Assembly: GCA_022747635.1 (NCBI GenBank)
Contig: JAKTNV010000603.1
Location: 1-64,000 of the forward strand
Source: Hetaerina americana
Lineage: Eukaryota; Arthropoda; Insecta; Odonata; Calopterygidae
DNA length: 64,000 nt
Direction of reading: 5' to 3'
The notes beneath the pieces were generated by a model. It did not search any database. It saw nothing but the letters and a program-made list of their open reading frames with translations, and was not told where the DNA came from. Positions 49,460-62,237 of this stretch are shown here, piece by piece. Each line of letters opens with the position of its first letter. The stretch's first letter is position 1. The position numbers and the translations under genes were made by a program.

Positions 49460-52269
49460 ACACTTGCGCTGAAGCATCTTTTATGCTCATTTCTTGTCTT
49501 TCAGGATTAATTCTGGGTTTTATTTTGTTTATTTGATGAAAATGAACAACAATACACACCATGGAAACATTTTTGTTTGATTTGTTTCGAGTGAGATTTT
49601 CACCTAGAACCCAAAGGGTGGGGTATTGGCACTTTTCATGGAAAAATGTGAAAAATTAAATTTTCTAAAAATGAAATAAATGCCTTCTAAACACCTCAAA
49701 CATTCACTCTAAAACAGAAGATTTTTGTTTTTCGCAATATTTTTAGAAATTTGGGCTCTTTTAGTAACATTAACACCTGGGCTGAAGCATCTTTTATGAT
49801 CATTTATTGTCTTTCAGGATTCATTCTGGGTTTTATTTTGTTTATTTGATGAAAATGAACAACAATACACACCTTGGATACATTTTTGTTTGATTTGTGT
49901 CGAGTGAGATTTTCACCTTGAACCCAAAGGGGGGGGTATTGGCACTTTTCATGTAAAAATGTAAAAAATTAAATTTTCTAAAAATGAAATAAATGCCTTC
50001 TAAACACCTCAAACATTCATCCTAAAACAGAAGATTGTTGTTTTTCGCAATATTTTTAGAAATTTGGGCCCTTTTAATAACATTTACACTTGCGCTCAAG
50101 CATCTTTTATGCTCATTTCATGTCTTTCAGGTTTAATTCTGGGGTTTATTTTGCTTATTTGATGAATATGAACAACAATTCACACCATGAAAACATTTTT
50201 GTTTGATTTGTGTCGAGTGAGATTTTCACCTAGAACCCAAAGGAGGGGGTATTGGCACTTTTCATGGAAAAAGGTGAAAAATTAAATTTTCTAAAAATGA
50301 AATAAATGCCTTCTATACACCTCAAACATTCACTCTAAAATTGAAAATTGTTGTTTTTCGCAATATTTTTAGAAATTTGGGCTCTTTTAGTAACATTAAC
50401 ACCTGGGCTGAAACATCTTTTATGATCATTAATTGTCTTTCAGGATTCATTCGGGGTTTTATTTTGTTTATTTGATGAAAATGAACAACAATACACACCT
50501 TGGATACATTTTTGTTTGATTTGTGTCGAGTGAGATTTTCACCTAGAACCCAAAGGCGGGGGTATTGGCACTTTTCATGGAAAAATGTGAAAAATTAAAT
50601 TTTCTAAAAATGAAATAAATGCCTTCTAAACTACTCAAACATTCACTCTAAAACAGAAGATTGTTGTTTTTCGCAATATTTTTAGAAATTTGGGCTCTTT
50701 TAATAACATTAACACTTGCGCTGAAGCATCTTTTATGCTCATTTCTTGTCTTTCAGGATTAATTCTGGGTTTTTTTTTGTTTATTTAATGAAAATGAACA
50801 ACAATACACACCATGGAAACATTTTTGTTTGATTTGTTTCGAGTGAGATTTTCACCTAGAACCCAAAGGGTGGGGTATTGGCACTTTTCATGGAAAAATG
50901 TGAAAAATTGAATTTTCTAAAAATGAAATAAATGCCTTCTAAACACCTCAAACATTCACTCTAAAACAGAAGATTGTTGTTTTTCGCAATATTTTTAGAA
51001 ATTTGGGCTCTTTTAATTAACATTAACATCTGGGCTGAAGCATCTTTTATGCTCATTTATTATCTTTCAGGATACATTCTGGGTTTTATTTTGTTTATTT
51101 GATGAAAATGAACAACAATACACACCTTGGATACATTTTTGTTTGATTTGTTTCGAGTGAGATTTTCACCTAGAACCCAAAGGGGGGGGTATTGGCACTT
51201 TTCATGGAAAAATGTGAAAAATTAAATTTTCTAAAAATGAAATAAATGCCTTCTAAACACCTCAAACATTCACTCTAAAACAGAAGATTGTTGTTTTTCG
51301 CAATATTTTTAGAAATTTGGGCTCTTTTAGTAACATTAACACCTGGGCTGAAGCATCTTTTATGATCATTTATTGTCTTTCAGGATTCATTCTGGGTTTT
51401 ATTTTGTTTATTTGATGAAAATGAACAACAATACACACCTTGGATATATTTTTGTTTGATTTGTGTCGAGTGAGATTTTCACCTAGAACCCAAAGGGGCT
51501 GGTATTGGCACTTTTCATGGAAAAATGTGAAAAATTAAATTTTCTAAAAATGAAATAAATGCCTTCTAAACTACTCAAACATTCACTCTAAAACAGAAGA
51601 TTGTTGTTTTTCGCAATATTTTTAGAAATTGGGGCTCTTTTAATAACATTAACACTTGCGCTGAAGCATCTTTTATGCTCATTTCTTGTCTTTCAGGATT
51701 AATTCTGGGTTTTATTTTGTTTATTTGATGAAAATGAACAACAATACACACCATGGAAACATTTTTGTTTGATTTGTTTCGAGTGAGATTTTCACCTAGA
51801 ACCCAAAGGGTGGGGTATTGGCACTTTTCATGGAAAAATGTGAAAAATTGAATTTTCTAAAAATGAAATAAATGCCTTCTAAACACCTCAAACATTCACT
51901 CTAAAACAGAAGATTGTTGTTTTTCGCAATATTTTTAGAAATTTGGGCTCTTTTAGTAACATTAACACTTTCGCTGAAGCAACTTTTATGCTCATTTCTT
52001 GTATTTCAAGGTTAATTCTGGGTTTTATTTTGTTTATTTGATGAAAATGAACAATTATACACACCATGGAAACATTTTTGTTTGATTTGTGTCGAGTGAG
52101 ATTTTCACCTAGAACCCAAAGGGGGGCACTTATCATGGAAAAATGTGAAAAATTAAATTTTCTAAAAATGAAATAAATGCTTTCTAAACACCTCAAACAT
52201 TCACTCTAAAACAGAAAATTGTTGTTTTTCGCAATATTTTTAGAAATTTGGGCTCTTTTAGTAACATTA
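49460..52269 (+). repeat. Interspersed repeat of TTTCGAG/GGGTGGGG monomers
   Basis: The monomer at 49460 (tttaataacattaac before it, gatttgtttcgagtgag, aaagggtggggtattgg) recurs at 50712 and 51652, and again at 58531. Each is preceded by a monomer ending with aaactactcaaac. Between them are CTGGG monomers at 49773, 50399, 51026 and 51339, and a subtype at 50086. The TTTCG monomer at 51965 has a shortened G-tract region, aaaggggggcacttatc, where tattgg is missing; it is otherwise like 58844. Confidence 0.8.
50086..50711 (+). repeat. Module H, copy 1 (two monomers)
   Basis: The monomer at 50086 has catttacacttgcgctcaag, catttcatgtctttcagg, tctggggtttattttgc, gatgaatatgaac and caattcacaccatg. 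The monomer at 50399 has ctgaaacatc, atgatcattaattg and cattcggggttttat. Both recur at 52584 and 52897, an offset of 2498 bp (eight monomers). The 50399 type recurs again at 54779 and 59158. Confidence 0.85.
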
Positions 52270-52583
52270 ACACCTGGGCTGAAGCATCTTTTATGATCAT
52301 TTATTGTCTTTCAGGATTCATTCTGGGTTTTATTTTATTTATTTGATGAAAATGAACAACAATACACACCTTGGATACATTTTTGTTTGATTTGTGTCGA
52401 TTGAGATTTTCACCTAGAACCCAAAGGGGGGGGTATTGGCACTTTTCATGGAAAAATGTGAAAAATTAAATTTTCTAAAAATGAAATAAATGCCTTCTAA
52501 ACACCTCAAACATTCATCCTAAAAAAGAAGATTGTTGTTTTTTCGCAATATTTTTAGAAATTTGGGCCCTTTTAGTAACATTT

Positions 52584-53209
52584 ACACTTGCGCTCAAGCA
52601 TCTTTTATGCTCATTTCATGTCTTTCAGGTTTAATTCTGGGGTTTATTTTGCTTATTTGATGAATATGAACAACAATTCACACCATGAAAACATTTTTGT
52701 TTGATTTGTGTCGAGTGAGATTTTCACCTAGAACCCAAAGGGGGGGGTATTGGCACATTTCATGGAAAAAGGTGAAAAATTAAATTTTCTAAAAATGAAA
52801 TAAATGCCTTCTATACACCTCAAACATTCACTCTAAAACAGAAAATTGTTGTTTTTCGCAATATTTTTAGAAATTTGGGCTCTTTTAGTAACATTAACAC
52901 CTGGGCTGAAACATCTTTTATGATCATTAATTGTCTTTCAGGATTCATTCGGGGTTTTATTTTGTTTATTTGATGAAAATGAACAACAATACACACCTTG
53001 GATACATTTTTGTTTGATTTGTGTCGAGTGAGATTTTCACCTAGAACCCAAAGGCGGGGGTATTGGCACTTTTCATGGAAAAATGTGAAAAATTAAATTT
53101 TCTAAAAATGAAAAAAATGCCTTATAAACACCTCAAACATTCACCTTAAAACAAAAGATTGTAGTTTTTCGCAATATTTTTAGAAATTTGGGATCTTATA
53201 CTAACATTA
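52584..53209 (+). repeat. Module H, copy 2 (two monomers)
   Basis: This is the second copy of the pair at 50086-50711, with the same markers. Differences include tttttagtaacattt in place of ttttaataacattt, a full G-tract in place of aggaggggg, and gaaaacagaaaattg in place of aaaattgaaaattg. Confidence 0.85.
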
Positions 53210-54619
53210 ACACTTGGGCTGAAGCATCTTTTATGATCATTTATTGTCTTTCAGGATTAATTCTGGGTTTTATTTTGTTTATTTGATGAAAATGAACAAC
53301 AATACACACCATGGAAACATTTTGGTTTGATTTGTGTCAAGTGAGATTTTCACCTAGAACCCAAAGGGGGGGGGTATTGGCACTTTTCATGAAAAAATGT
53401 GAAAAATTAAATTTTCTAAAAATGAAATAAATGCTTTATAAACACCTCAAACATTTACTCTAAAACAAAAGATTGTAGTTTTTCGCAATATTTTTAGAAA
53501 TTTGGGCTCTTTAAGTAACATTAACACTTGGGCTGAAGCATCTTTTATGATCATTTATTGTCTTTCAGGATACATTCTGGGTTTTATTTTGTTTATTTGA
53601 TGAAAATGAACAACAATACACACCTTGGATACATTTTTGTTTGATTTGTGTCGAGTGTGATTTTCACCTAGAACCCAAAGGTGGGGGTATTTTTGTCACT
53701 TTTCATGGAAAAATGTGAAAAATTAAATTTTCTAAAAATGAAATAAATGCCTTCTAAACACCTCAAACATTCACTCTAAAACAGAAGATTGTTTTTTTCG
53801 CAATATTTTTAGAAATTTGGCCTTTTTAGTAACATTAACAATTACGCTGAAGCAACTTTTATGCTCATTTCTTGTCTTTCAGGATTAATTCTGGGTTTTA
53901 TTTTGTTTATTTGATGAAGATGAACAACAATACACACCTTGGATACATTTTTGTTTGATTTGTGTCGAGTGAGATTTTCACCTAGAACCCATAGGTGGGG
54001 GTATTGGCACTTTTCATGGAAAAATGTGAAAAATTAAATTTTCTAAAAATGAAATAAATGCCTTATAAACACCTCAAACATTCACTCTAAACCAAAAGAT
54101 TTTGTTTTTTCGCAATATTTTTAGAAATTTGGGCTCTTTTAGTAACATTAACACTTGGGCTGAAGCATCTTTTATGATCATTTATTGTCTTTCAGGATAC
54201 ATTCTGGGTTTTATTTTGTTTATTTGATGAAAATGAACAACAATACACACCTTGGATACATTTTTGTTTGATTTTTGTCGAGTGTTATTTTCACCTAGAA
54301 CCCAAAGGTGGGGGCATTTTTGTCACTTTTCATGGAAAAATGTGAAAAATTAAATTTTCTAAAAATGAAATAAATGCCTTCTAAACACCTCAAACATTCA
54401 CTCTAAAACAGAAGATTGTTTTTTTCGCAATATTTTTAGAAATTTGGCCTCTTTTAGTAACATTAACAATTACGCTGAAGCAACTTTTATGCTCATTTCT
54501 TGTCTTTCAGGATTAATTCTGGGTTTTATTTTGTTTATTTGATGAAAATGAACAACAACACACACCTTAGATACATTATTGTTTGATTTGTGTTGAGTGA
54601 GATTTTCACCTAGAACCCA
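53210..54619 (+). repeat. Mixed monomers with a dimeric repeat
   Basis: Monomers start at 53210, 53524, 53838, 54151 and 54466. Two GTGGGGG-TATTTTTG monomers (53524, 54151) alternate with two monomers opening attaacaattacgctg (53838, 54466), a two-monomer repeat of about 628 bp. The same pair recurs at 56652/56967 and 61030/61346. The monomer at 53838 has gaagatgaac and ccataggtgggggtattgg, so the dimers are not identical. Confidence 0.8.
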
Positions 54620-57600
54620 AAGGGGGGGGTATTGGCAAATTTCATGGAAAAATGTGAAAAATTAAATTTTCTAAAAATGAAATAAATGCCTTCTATACAC
54701 CTCAAACATTCACTCTAAAATTGAAAATTGTTGTTTTTCGCAATATTTTTAGAAATTTGGGCTCTTTTAGTAACATTAACACCTGGGCTGAAACATCTTT
54801 TATGATCATTAATTGTCTTTCAGGATTCATTCGGGGTTTTATTTTGTTTATTTGATTAAAATGAACAACAATACACACCATGGAAAAATTTTTGATTGAT
54901 TTTTTTCGAGTGAGATTTTCACCTAGAACCCAAAGGGGGGGTATTGGCACTATTCATGGAAAAATGTGAAAAATTAAATTTTCTAAAAATGAAATAAATG
55001 CCTTCTAAACACCTCAAACATTCACTCTAAAACAGAAGATTGTTGTTTTTCGCAATATTTTAGAAATTTGGGCTCTTTTAGTAATATTAACACTTTCGCT
55101 GAAGCAACTTTTATGCTCATTTCTTGTATTTCAAGGTTAATTCTGGGTTTTATTTTGTTTATTTGATGAAAATGAACAACAATACACACCATGGAAACAT
55201 TTTTGTTTGATTTGTGCCGAGTGAGATTTTCACCTAGAACCCAAAGGGGGGGGTATTGGTACTTTTCATGGAAAAATGTGAAAAATTAAATTTTCTAAAA
55301 ATGAAATAAATGCCTTCTAAACACCTCAAACATTCACTCTAAAACAGAAGATTGTTGTTTTTCGCAATATTTTTAGAAATTTGGGCTCTTTTAGTAACAT
55401 TAACACCTGGGCTGAAGCATCTTTTATGATCATTTATTGTCTTTCAGGATTCATTCTGGGTTTTATTTTGTTTATTTGATGAAAATGAACAACAATACAC
55501 ACCTTGGATACATTTTTGTTTGATTTGTGTCGATCGAGATTTTCACCTAGAACCCAAAGGGGGGGGTATTGGCACTTTTCATGGAAAAATGTGAAAAATT
55601 AAATTTTCTAAAAATGAAATAAATGCCTTCTAAACACCTCAAACATTCACTCTAAAACAGAAGATTGTTTTTTTCGCAATATTTTTAGAAATTTGGCCTC
55701 TTTTAGTAACATTAACACTTGCGCTGAAGCAACTTTTATGCTCATTTCTTGTCTTTCAGGATTAATTCTGGGTTTTATTTTGTTTATTTGATGAAAATGA
55801 ACAACAACACACACCTTGGATACATTATTGTTTGATTTGTGTTGAGTGAGATTTTCACCTAGAACCCAAAGGGGGGGTATTGGCAATTTTCATGGAAAAA
55901 TGTGAAAAATTAAATTTTCTGAAAATGAAATAAATGCCTTCTTAACACCTCAAACATTCACTCTAAAACAGAAGATTGTTGTTTTTCACAATATTTTTAG
56001 AAATTTGGGCTCTTTTAGTAACAATAACACCTGGGCTGAAGTATCTTTTATGATCATTTATTGTCTTTCAGGATTCATTCTGGGTTTTATTTTGTTTATT
56101 TGATGAAAATGAACAACAATACACACCTTGGATACATTTTTGTTTGATTTGTGCCGAGTGAGATTTTCACCTAGAACCAAAAGGGGGGGTATTGGCACTT
56201 TTCATGGAAAAATGTGAAATATTAAATTTTCTAAAAATGAAATAAATGCCTTATAAACACCTCAAACATTCACTCTAAAACAAAAGATTGTTGTTTTTCG
56301 CAATATTTTTAGAAATTTGGGCTCTTTTAGTAACATTAACACCTGGGCTGAAGCATCTTTTATGATCATTTATTGTCTTTCAGGATACATTCTGGGTTTT
56401 ATTTTGTTTATTTGATGAAAATGAACAACAATACACACCTTGGATACATTTTTGTTTGATTTGTGTCGAGTGAGATTTTCACCTAGAACCCATAGGTGGG
56501 GGTATTGGCACTTTTCATGGAAAAATGTGAAAAATTAAATTTTCTAAAAATGAAATAAATGCCTTATAAACACCTCAAACATTCACTCTAAAACAAAAGA
56601 TTGTAGTTTTTCGCAATATTTTTAGAAATTTGGGCTCTTTTAGTAACATTAACACTTGGGCTGAAGCATCTTTTATGATCATTTATTGTCTTTCAGGATA
56701 CATTCTGGGTTTTATTTTGTTTATTTGATGAAAATGAACAACAATACACACCTTGGATACATTTTTGTTTGATTTGTGTCGAGTGTGATTTTCACCTAGA
56801 ACCCAAAGGTGGGGGTATTTTTGTCACTTTTCATGGAAAAATGTGAAAAATTAAATTTTCTAAAAATGAAATAAATGCCTTCTAAACACCTCAAACATTC
56901 ACTCTAAAACAGAAGATTGTTTTTTTCGCAATATTTTTAGAAATTTGGCCTCTTTTAGTAACATTAACAATTACGCTGAAGCAACTTTTATGCTCATTTC
57001 TTGTCTTTCAGGATTAATTCTGGGTTTTATTTTGTTTATTTGATGAAAATGAACAACAACACACACCTTAGATACATTATTGTTTGATTTGTGTTGAGTG
57101 AGATTTTCACCTAGAACCCAAAGGGGGGGGGGTATTGGCAAATTTCATGGAAAAATGTGAAAAATTAAATTTTCTAAAAATGAAATAAATGCCTTATAAA
57201 CACCTCAAACATTCACTCTAAAACAGAAGATTGTTGTTTCTCGCAATATTTTTAGAAATTTGGGCTCTTTTAGTAACATTAAAACCTGCGCTGAAGCAAC
57301 TTTTATGCTCATTTCTTGTCTTTCAGGATTAATTCTGGTGTTTATTTTGTTTATTTGATGAATATGAACAACAATACACACCATGAAAACATTTTTGTTT
57401 GATTTGTGTCGAGTGAGATTTTCACCTAGAACCCAAAGGGGGGGGTATTGGCACTTTTCATGGAAATATGTTAAAAATTAAATTTTCTAAAAATGAAATA
57501 AATGCCTTATAAACACCTCAAACATTCACTCTAAAACAGAAGATTGTTGTTTTTCACAATATTTTTAGAAATTTGGGCTCTTTTAGTAACATTAACACTT

Positions 57601-57857
57601 TCGCTGAAGCAACTTTTATGCTCATTTCTTGTATTTCAAGGTTAATTCTGGGTTTTATTTTTTTTATTTGATGAAAATGAACAACAATACACACCATGGA
57701 AACATTTTTGTTTGATTTGTGTCGAGTTAGATTTTCACCTAGAACCAAAAGGGGGGGTATTGGCACTTTTCATGGAAAAATGTGAAAAATTAAATTTTCT
57801 AAAAATGAAATAAATGCCTTCTAAACACCTCAAACATTCACTCTAAAACAGAAGATT
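54620..57857 (+). repeat. Block J, copy 1 (~3.2 kb, repeated at +4379)
   Basis: Monomer starts 54779, 55090, 55403, 55715, 56027, 56339, 56652, 56967, 57282 and 57595 correspond to 59158, 59469, 59782, 60094, 60405, 60717, 61030, 61346, 61662 and 61975, with offsets of only 4378-4380. The left border is at the G-tract and tattggcaaatttc. The right border is at the T-run after gaagattgtt. Shared variants are gattaaaatgaac, tttttgattgattttttt, agtaatattaac, gtgccgagtgag, gtcgatcgag and tttttttttatttg. Confidence 0.9.
55715..56338 (+). repeat. Module D, copy 4
   Basis: This has the same signature as the other copies, with copy-specific ttttctgaaaatg near 55917 and gtgccgagtgag in the second monomer, the latter shared with 60405 and so inherited through block J. 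Confidence 0.85.
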
Positions 57858-58999
57858 GTTTTTTTCGCAATATTTTTAGAAATTTGGCCTCTTTTAGTAA
57901 CATTAACACTTGCGCTGAAGCAACTTTTATGCTCATTTCTTGTCTTTCAGGATTAATTCTGGGTTTTATTTTGTTTATTTGATGAAAATGAACAACAACA
58001 CACACCTTGGATACATTATTGTTTGATTTGTGTTGAGTGAGATTTTCACCTAGAACCCAAAGGGGGGGTAGTGGCAATTTTCATGGAAAAATGTGAAAAA
58101 TTAAATTTTCTAAAAATGAAATAAATGCCTTATAAACACCTCAAACATTCACTCTAAAACAAAAGATTGTTGTTTTTCGCAATATTTTTAGAAATTTGGG
58201 CTCTTTTAGTAACATTAACACTTTCGCTGAAGCAACTTTTATGCTCATTTCTTGTATTTCAAGGTTAATTCTGGGTTTTATTTTGTTTATTTGATGAAAA
58301 TGAACAATTATACACACCATGGAAACATTTTTGTTTGATTTGTGCCGAGTGAGATTTTCACCTAGAACCCAAAGGGGGGGGTATTGGTACTTTTCATGGA
58401 AAAATGTGAAAAATTAAATTTTCTAAAAATGAAATAAATGCCTTCTAAACACCTCAAACATTCACTCTAAAACAGAAAATTGTTGTTTTTCGCAATATTT
58501 TTAGAAATTTGGGCTCTTTTAATAACATTAACACTTGCGCTGAAGCATCTTTTATGCTCATTTCTTGTCTTTCAGGATTAAATCTGGGTTTTATTTTGTT
58601 TATTTGATGAAAATGAACAACAATACACACCATGGAAACATTTTTGTTTGATTTGTTTCGAGTGAGATTTTCACCTAGAACCCAAAGGGTGGGGTATTGG
58701 CACTTTTCATGGAAAAATGTGAAAAATTGAATTTTCTAAAAATGAAATAAATGCCTTCTAAACACCTCAAACATTCACTCTAAAACAGAAGATTGTTGTT
58801 TTTCGCAATATTTTTAGAAATTTGGGCTCTTTTAGTAACATTAACACTTTCGCTGAAGCAACTTTTATGCTCATTTCTTGTATTTCAAGGTTAATTCTGG
58901 GTTTTATTTTGTTTATTTGATGAAAATGAACAATTATACACACCATGGAAACATTTTTGTTTGATTTGTGTCGAGTGAGATTTTCACCTAGAACCCAAA
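57858..58999 (+). repeat. Monomers between the two copies of block J
   Basis: Monomers start at 57906, 58218, 58531 and 58844. The first is a partial module D: acattattgtttg, gtgttgagtgag and tagtggcaattttc, the private tagtgg being shared only with 62598. It lacks the cttcttaacacc that normally follows. The pair 58531/58844 repeats 51652/51965 at an offset of 6879 bp. The monomer at 58844 is joined at its G-tract to block J copy 2. Confidence 0.8.
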
Positions 59000-61900
59000 G
59001 GGGGGGGGTATTGGCAAATTTCATGGAAAAATGTGAAAAATTAAATTTTCTAAAAATGAAATAAATGCCTTCTATACACCTCAAACATTCACTCTAAAAT
59101 TGAAAATTGTTGTTTTTCGCAATATTTTTAGAAATTTGGGCTCTTTTAGTAACATTAACACCTGGGCTGAAACATCTTTTATGATCATTAATTGTCTTTC
59201 AGGATTCATTCGGGGTTTTATTTTGTTTATTTGATTAAAATGAACAACAATACACACCATGGAAAAATTTTTGATTGATTTTTTTCGAGTGAGATTTTCA
59301 CCTAGAACCCAAAGGGGGGGTATTGGCACTATTCATGGAAAAATGTGAAAAATTAAATTTTCTAAAAATGAAATAAATGCCTTCTAAACACCTCAAACAT
59401 TCACTCTAAAACAGAAGATTGTTGTTTTTCGCAATATTTTAGAAATTTGGGCTCTTTTAGTAATATTAACACTTTCGCTGAAGCAACTTTTATGCTCATT
59501 TCTTGTATTTCAAGGTTAATTCTGGGTTTTATTTTGTTTATTTGATGAAAATGAACAACAATACACACCATGGAAACATTTTTGTTTGATTTGTGCCGAG
59601 TGAGATTTTCACCTAGAACCCAAAGGGGGGGGTATTGGTACTTTTCATGGAAAAATGTGAAAAATTAAATTTTCTAAAAATGAAATAAATGCCTTCTAAA
59701 CACCTCAAACATTCACTCTAAAACAGAAGATTGTTGTTTTTCGCAATATTTTTAGAAATTTGGGCTCTTTTAGTAACATTAACACCTGGGCTGAAGCATC
59801 TTTTATGATCATTTATTGTCTTTCAGGATTCATTCTGGGTTTTATTTTGTTTATTTGATGAAAATGAACAACAATACACACCTTGGATACATTTTTGTTT
59901 GATTTGTGTCGATCGAGATTTTCACCTAGAACCCAAAGGGGGGGGTATTGGCACTTTTCATGGAAAAATGTGAAAAATTAAATTTTCTAAAAATGAAATA
60001 AATGCCTTCTAAACACCTCAAACATTCACTCTAAAACAGAAGATTGTTTTTTTCGCAATATTTTTAGAAATTTGGCCTCTTTTAGTAACATTAACACTTG
60101 CGCTGAAGCAATTTTATGCTCATTTCTTGTCTTTCAGGATTAATTCTGGGTTTTATTTTGTTTATTTGATGAAAATGAACAACAACACACACCTTGGATA
60201 CATTATTGTTTGATTTGTGTTGAGTGAGATTTTCACCTAGAACCCAAAGGGGGGGTATTGGCAATTTTCATGGAAAAATGTGAAAAATTAAATTTTCTAA
60301 AAATGAAATAAATGCCTTCTTAACACCTCAAACATTCACTCTAAAACAGAAGATTGTTGTTTTTCACAATATTTTTAGAAATTTGGGCTCTTTTAGTAAC
60401 AATAACACCTGGGCTGAAGTATCTTTTATGATCATTTATTGTCTTTCAGGATTCATTCTGGGTTTTATTTTGTTTATTTGATGAAAATGAACAACAATAC
60501 ACACCTTGGATACATTTTTGTTTGATTTGTGCCGAGTGAGATTTTCACCTAGAACCAAAAGGGGGGGTATTGGCACTTTTCATGGAAAAATGTGAAATAT
60601 TAAATTTTCTAAAAATGAAATAAATGCCTTATAAACACCTCAAACATTCACTCTAAAACAAAAGATTGTTGTTTTTCGCAATATTTTTAGAAATTTGGGC
60701 TCTTTTAGTAACATTAACACCTGGGCTGAAGCATCTTTTATGATCATTTATTGTCTTTCAGCATACATTCTGGGTTTTATTTTGTTTATTTGATGAAAAT
60801 GAACAACAATACACACCTTGGATACATTTTTGTTTGATTTGTGTCGAGTGAGATTTTCACCTAGAACCCATAGGTGGGGGTATTGGCACTTTTCATGGAA
60901 AAATGTGAAAAATTAAATTTTCTAAAAATGAAATAAATGCCTTATAAACACCTCAAACATTCACTCTAAAACAAAAGATTGTAGTTTTTCGCAATATTTT
61001 TAGAAATTTGGGCTCTTTTAGTAACATTAACACTTGGGCTGAAGCATCTTTTATGATCATTTATTGTCTTTCAGGATACATTCTGGGTTTTATTTTGTTT
61101 ATTTGATGAAAATGAACAACAATACACACCTTGGATACATTTTTGTTTGATTTGTGTCGAGTGTGATTTTCACCTAGAACCCAAAGGTGGGGGTTTTTTT
61201 TGTCACTTTTCATGGAAAAATGTGAAAAATTAAATTTTCTAAAAATGAAATAAATGCCTTCTAAACACCTCAAACATTCACTCTAAAACAGAAGATTGTT
61301 TTTTTCGCAATATTTTTAGAAATTTGGCCTCTTTTAGTAACATTAACAATTACGCTGAAGCAACTTTTATGCTCATTTCTTGTCTTTCAGGATTAATTCT
61401 GGGTTTTATTTTGTTTATTTGATGAAAATGAAACACAACACACACCTTAGATACATTATTGTTTGATTTGTGTTGAGTGAGATTTTCACCTAGAACCCAA
61501 AGGGGGGGGGGGTATTGGCAAATTTCATGGAAAAATGTGAAAAATTAAATTTTCTAAAAATGAAATAAATGCCTTATAAACACCTCAAACATTCACTCTA
61601 AAACAGAAGATTGTTGTTTCTCGCAATATTTTTAGAAATTTGGGCTCTTTTAGTAACATTAAAACCTGCGCTGAAGCAACTTTTATGCTCATTTCTTGTC
61701 TTTCAGGATTAATTCTGGTGTTTATTTTGTTTATTTGATGAATATGAACAACAATACACACCATGAAAACATTTTTGTTTGATTTGTGTCGAGTGAGATT
61801 TTCACCTAGAACCCAAAGGGGGGGGTATTGGCACTTTTCATGGAAATATGTTAAAAATTAAATTTTCTAAAAATGAAATAAATGCCTTATAAACACCTCA

Positions 61901-62237
61901 AACATTCACTCTAAAACAGAAGATTGTTGTTTTTCACAATATTTTTAGAAATTTGGGCTCTTTTAGTAACATTAACACTTTCGCTGAAGCAACTTTTATG
62001 CTCATTTCTTGTATTTCAAGGTTAATTCTGGGTTTTATTTTTTTTATTTGATGAAAATGAACAACAATACACACCATGGAAACATTTTTGTTTGATTTGT
62101 GTCGAGTTAGATTTTCACCTAGAACCAAAAGGGGGGGTATTGGCACTTTTCATGGAAAAATGTGAAAAATTAAATTTTCTAAAAATGAAATAAATGCCTT
62201 CTAAACACCTCAAACATTCACTCTAAAACAGAAGATT
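59000..62237 (+). repeat. Block J, copy 2 (~3.2 kb)
   Basis: This is the near-identical second copy of 54620-57857. Differences noticed by eye are a one-base loss in gaagcaattttatg near 60112, cagcatacattc near 60760, gggggttttttttgtcac near 61193, gaaacacaacacacacc near 61430, ttttctaaaaatg near 60296 and some G-tract length changes. It includes module D copy 5 (60094). It is among the most recent large duplications in the window. Confidence 0.9.
60094..60716 (+). repeat. Module D, copy 5
   Basis: This is the block J copy 2 version of the module, one base shorter in gaagcaattttatg. All other module markers are present. Confidence 0.85.

Noticed and set aside
58767..59329. Open frames of 60-105 codons on both strands, often nearly identical, such as the minus-strand frames at 58767-59084 and 59081-59329
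   Set aside because: They sit within single monomers, repeat with the satellite, start and stop at arbitrary points and show no recognisable domain. Because the common monomer length of 312 bp is divisible by three, the same frame is open in many copies by descent. Indels in the G- and T-tracts break frames freely, which argues against selection for coding.
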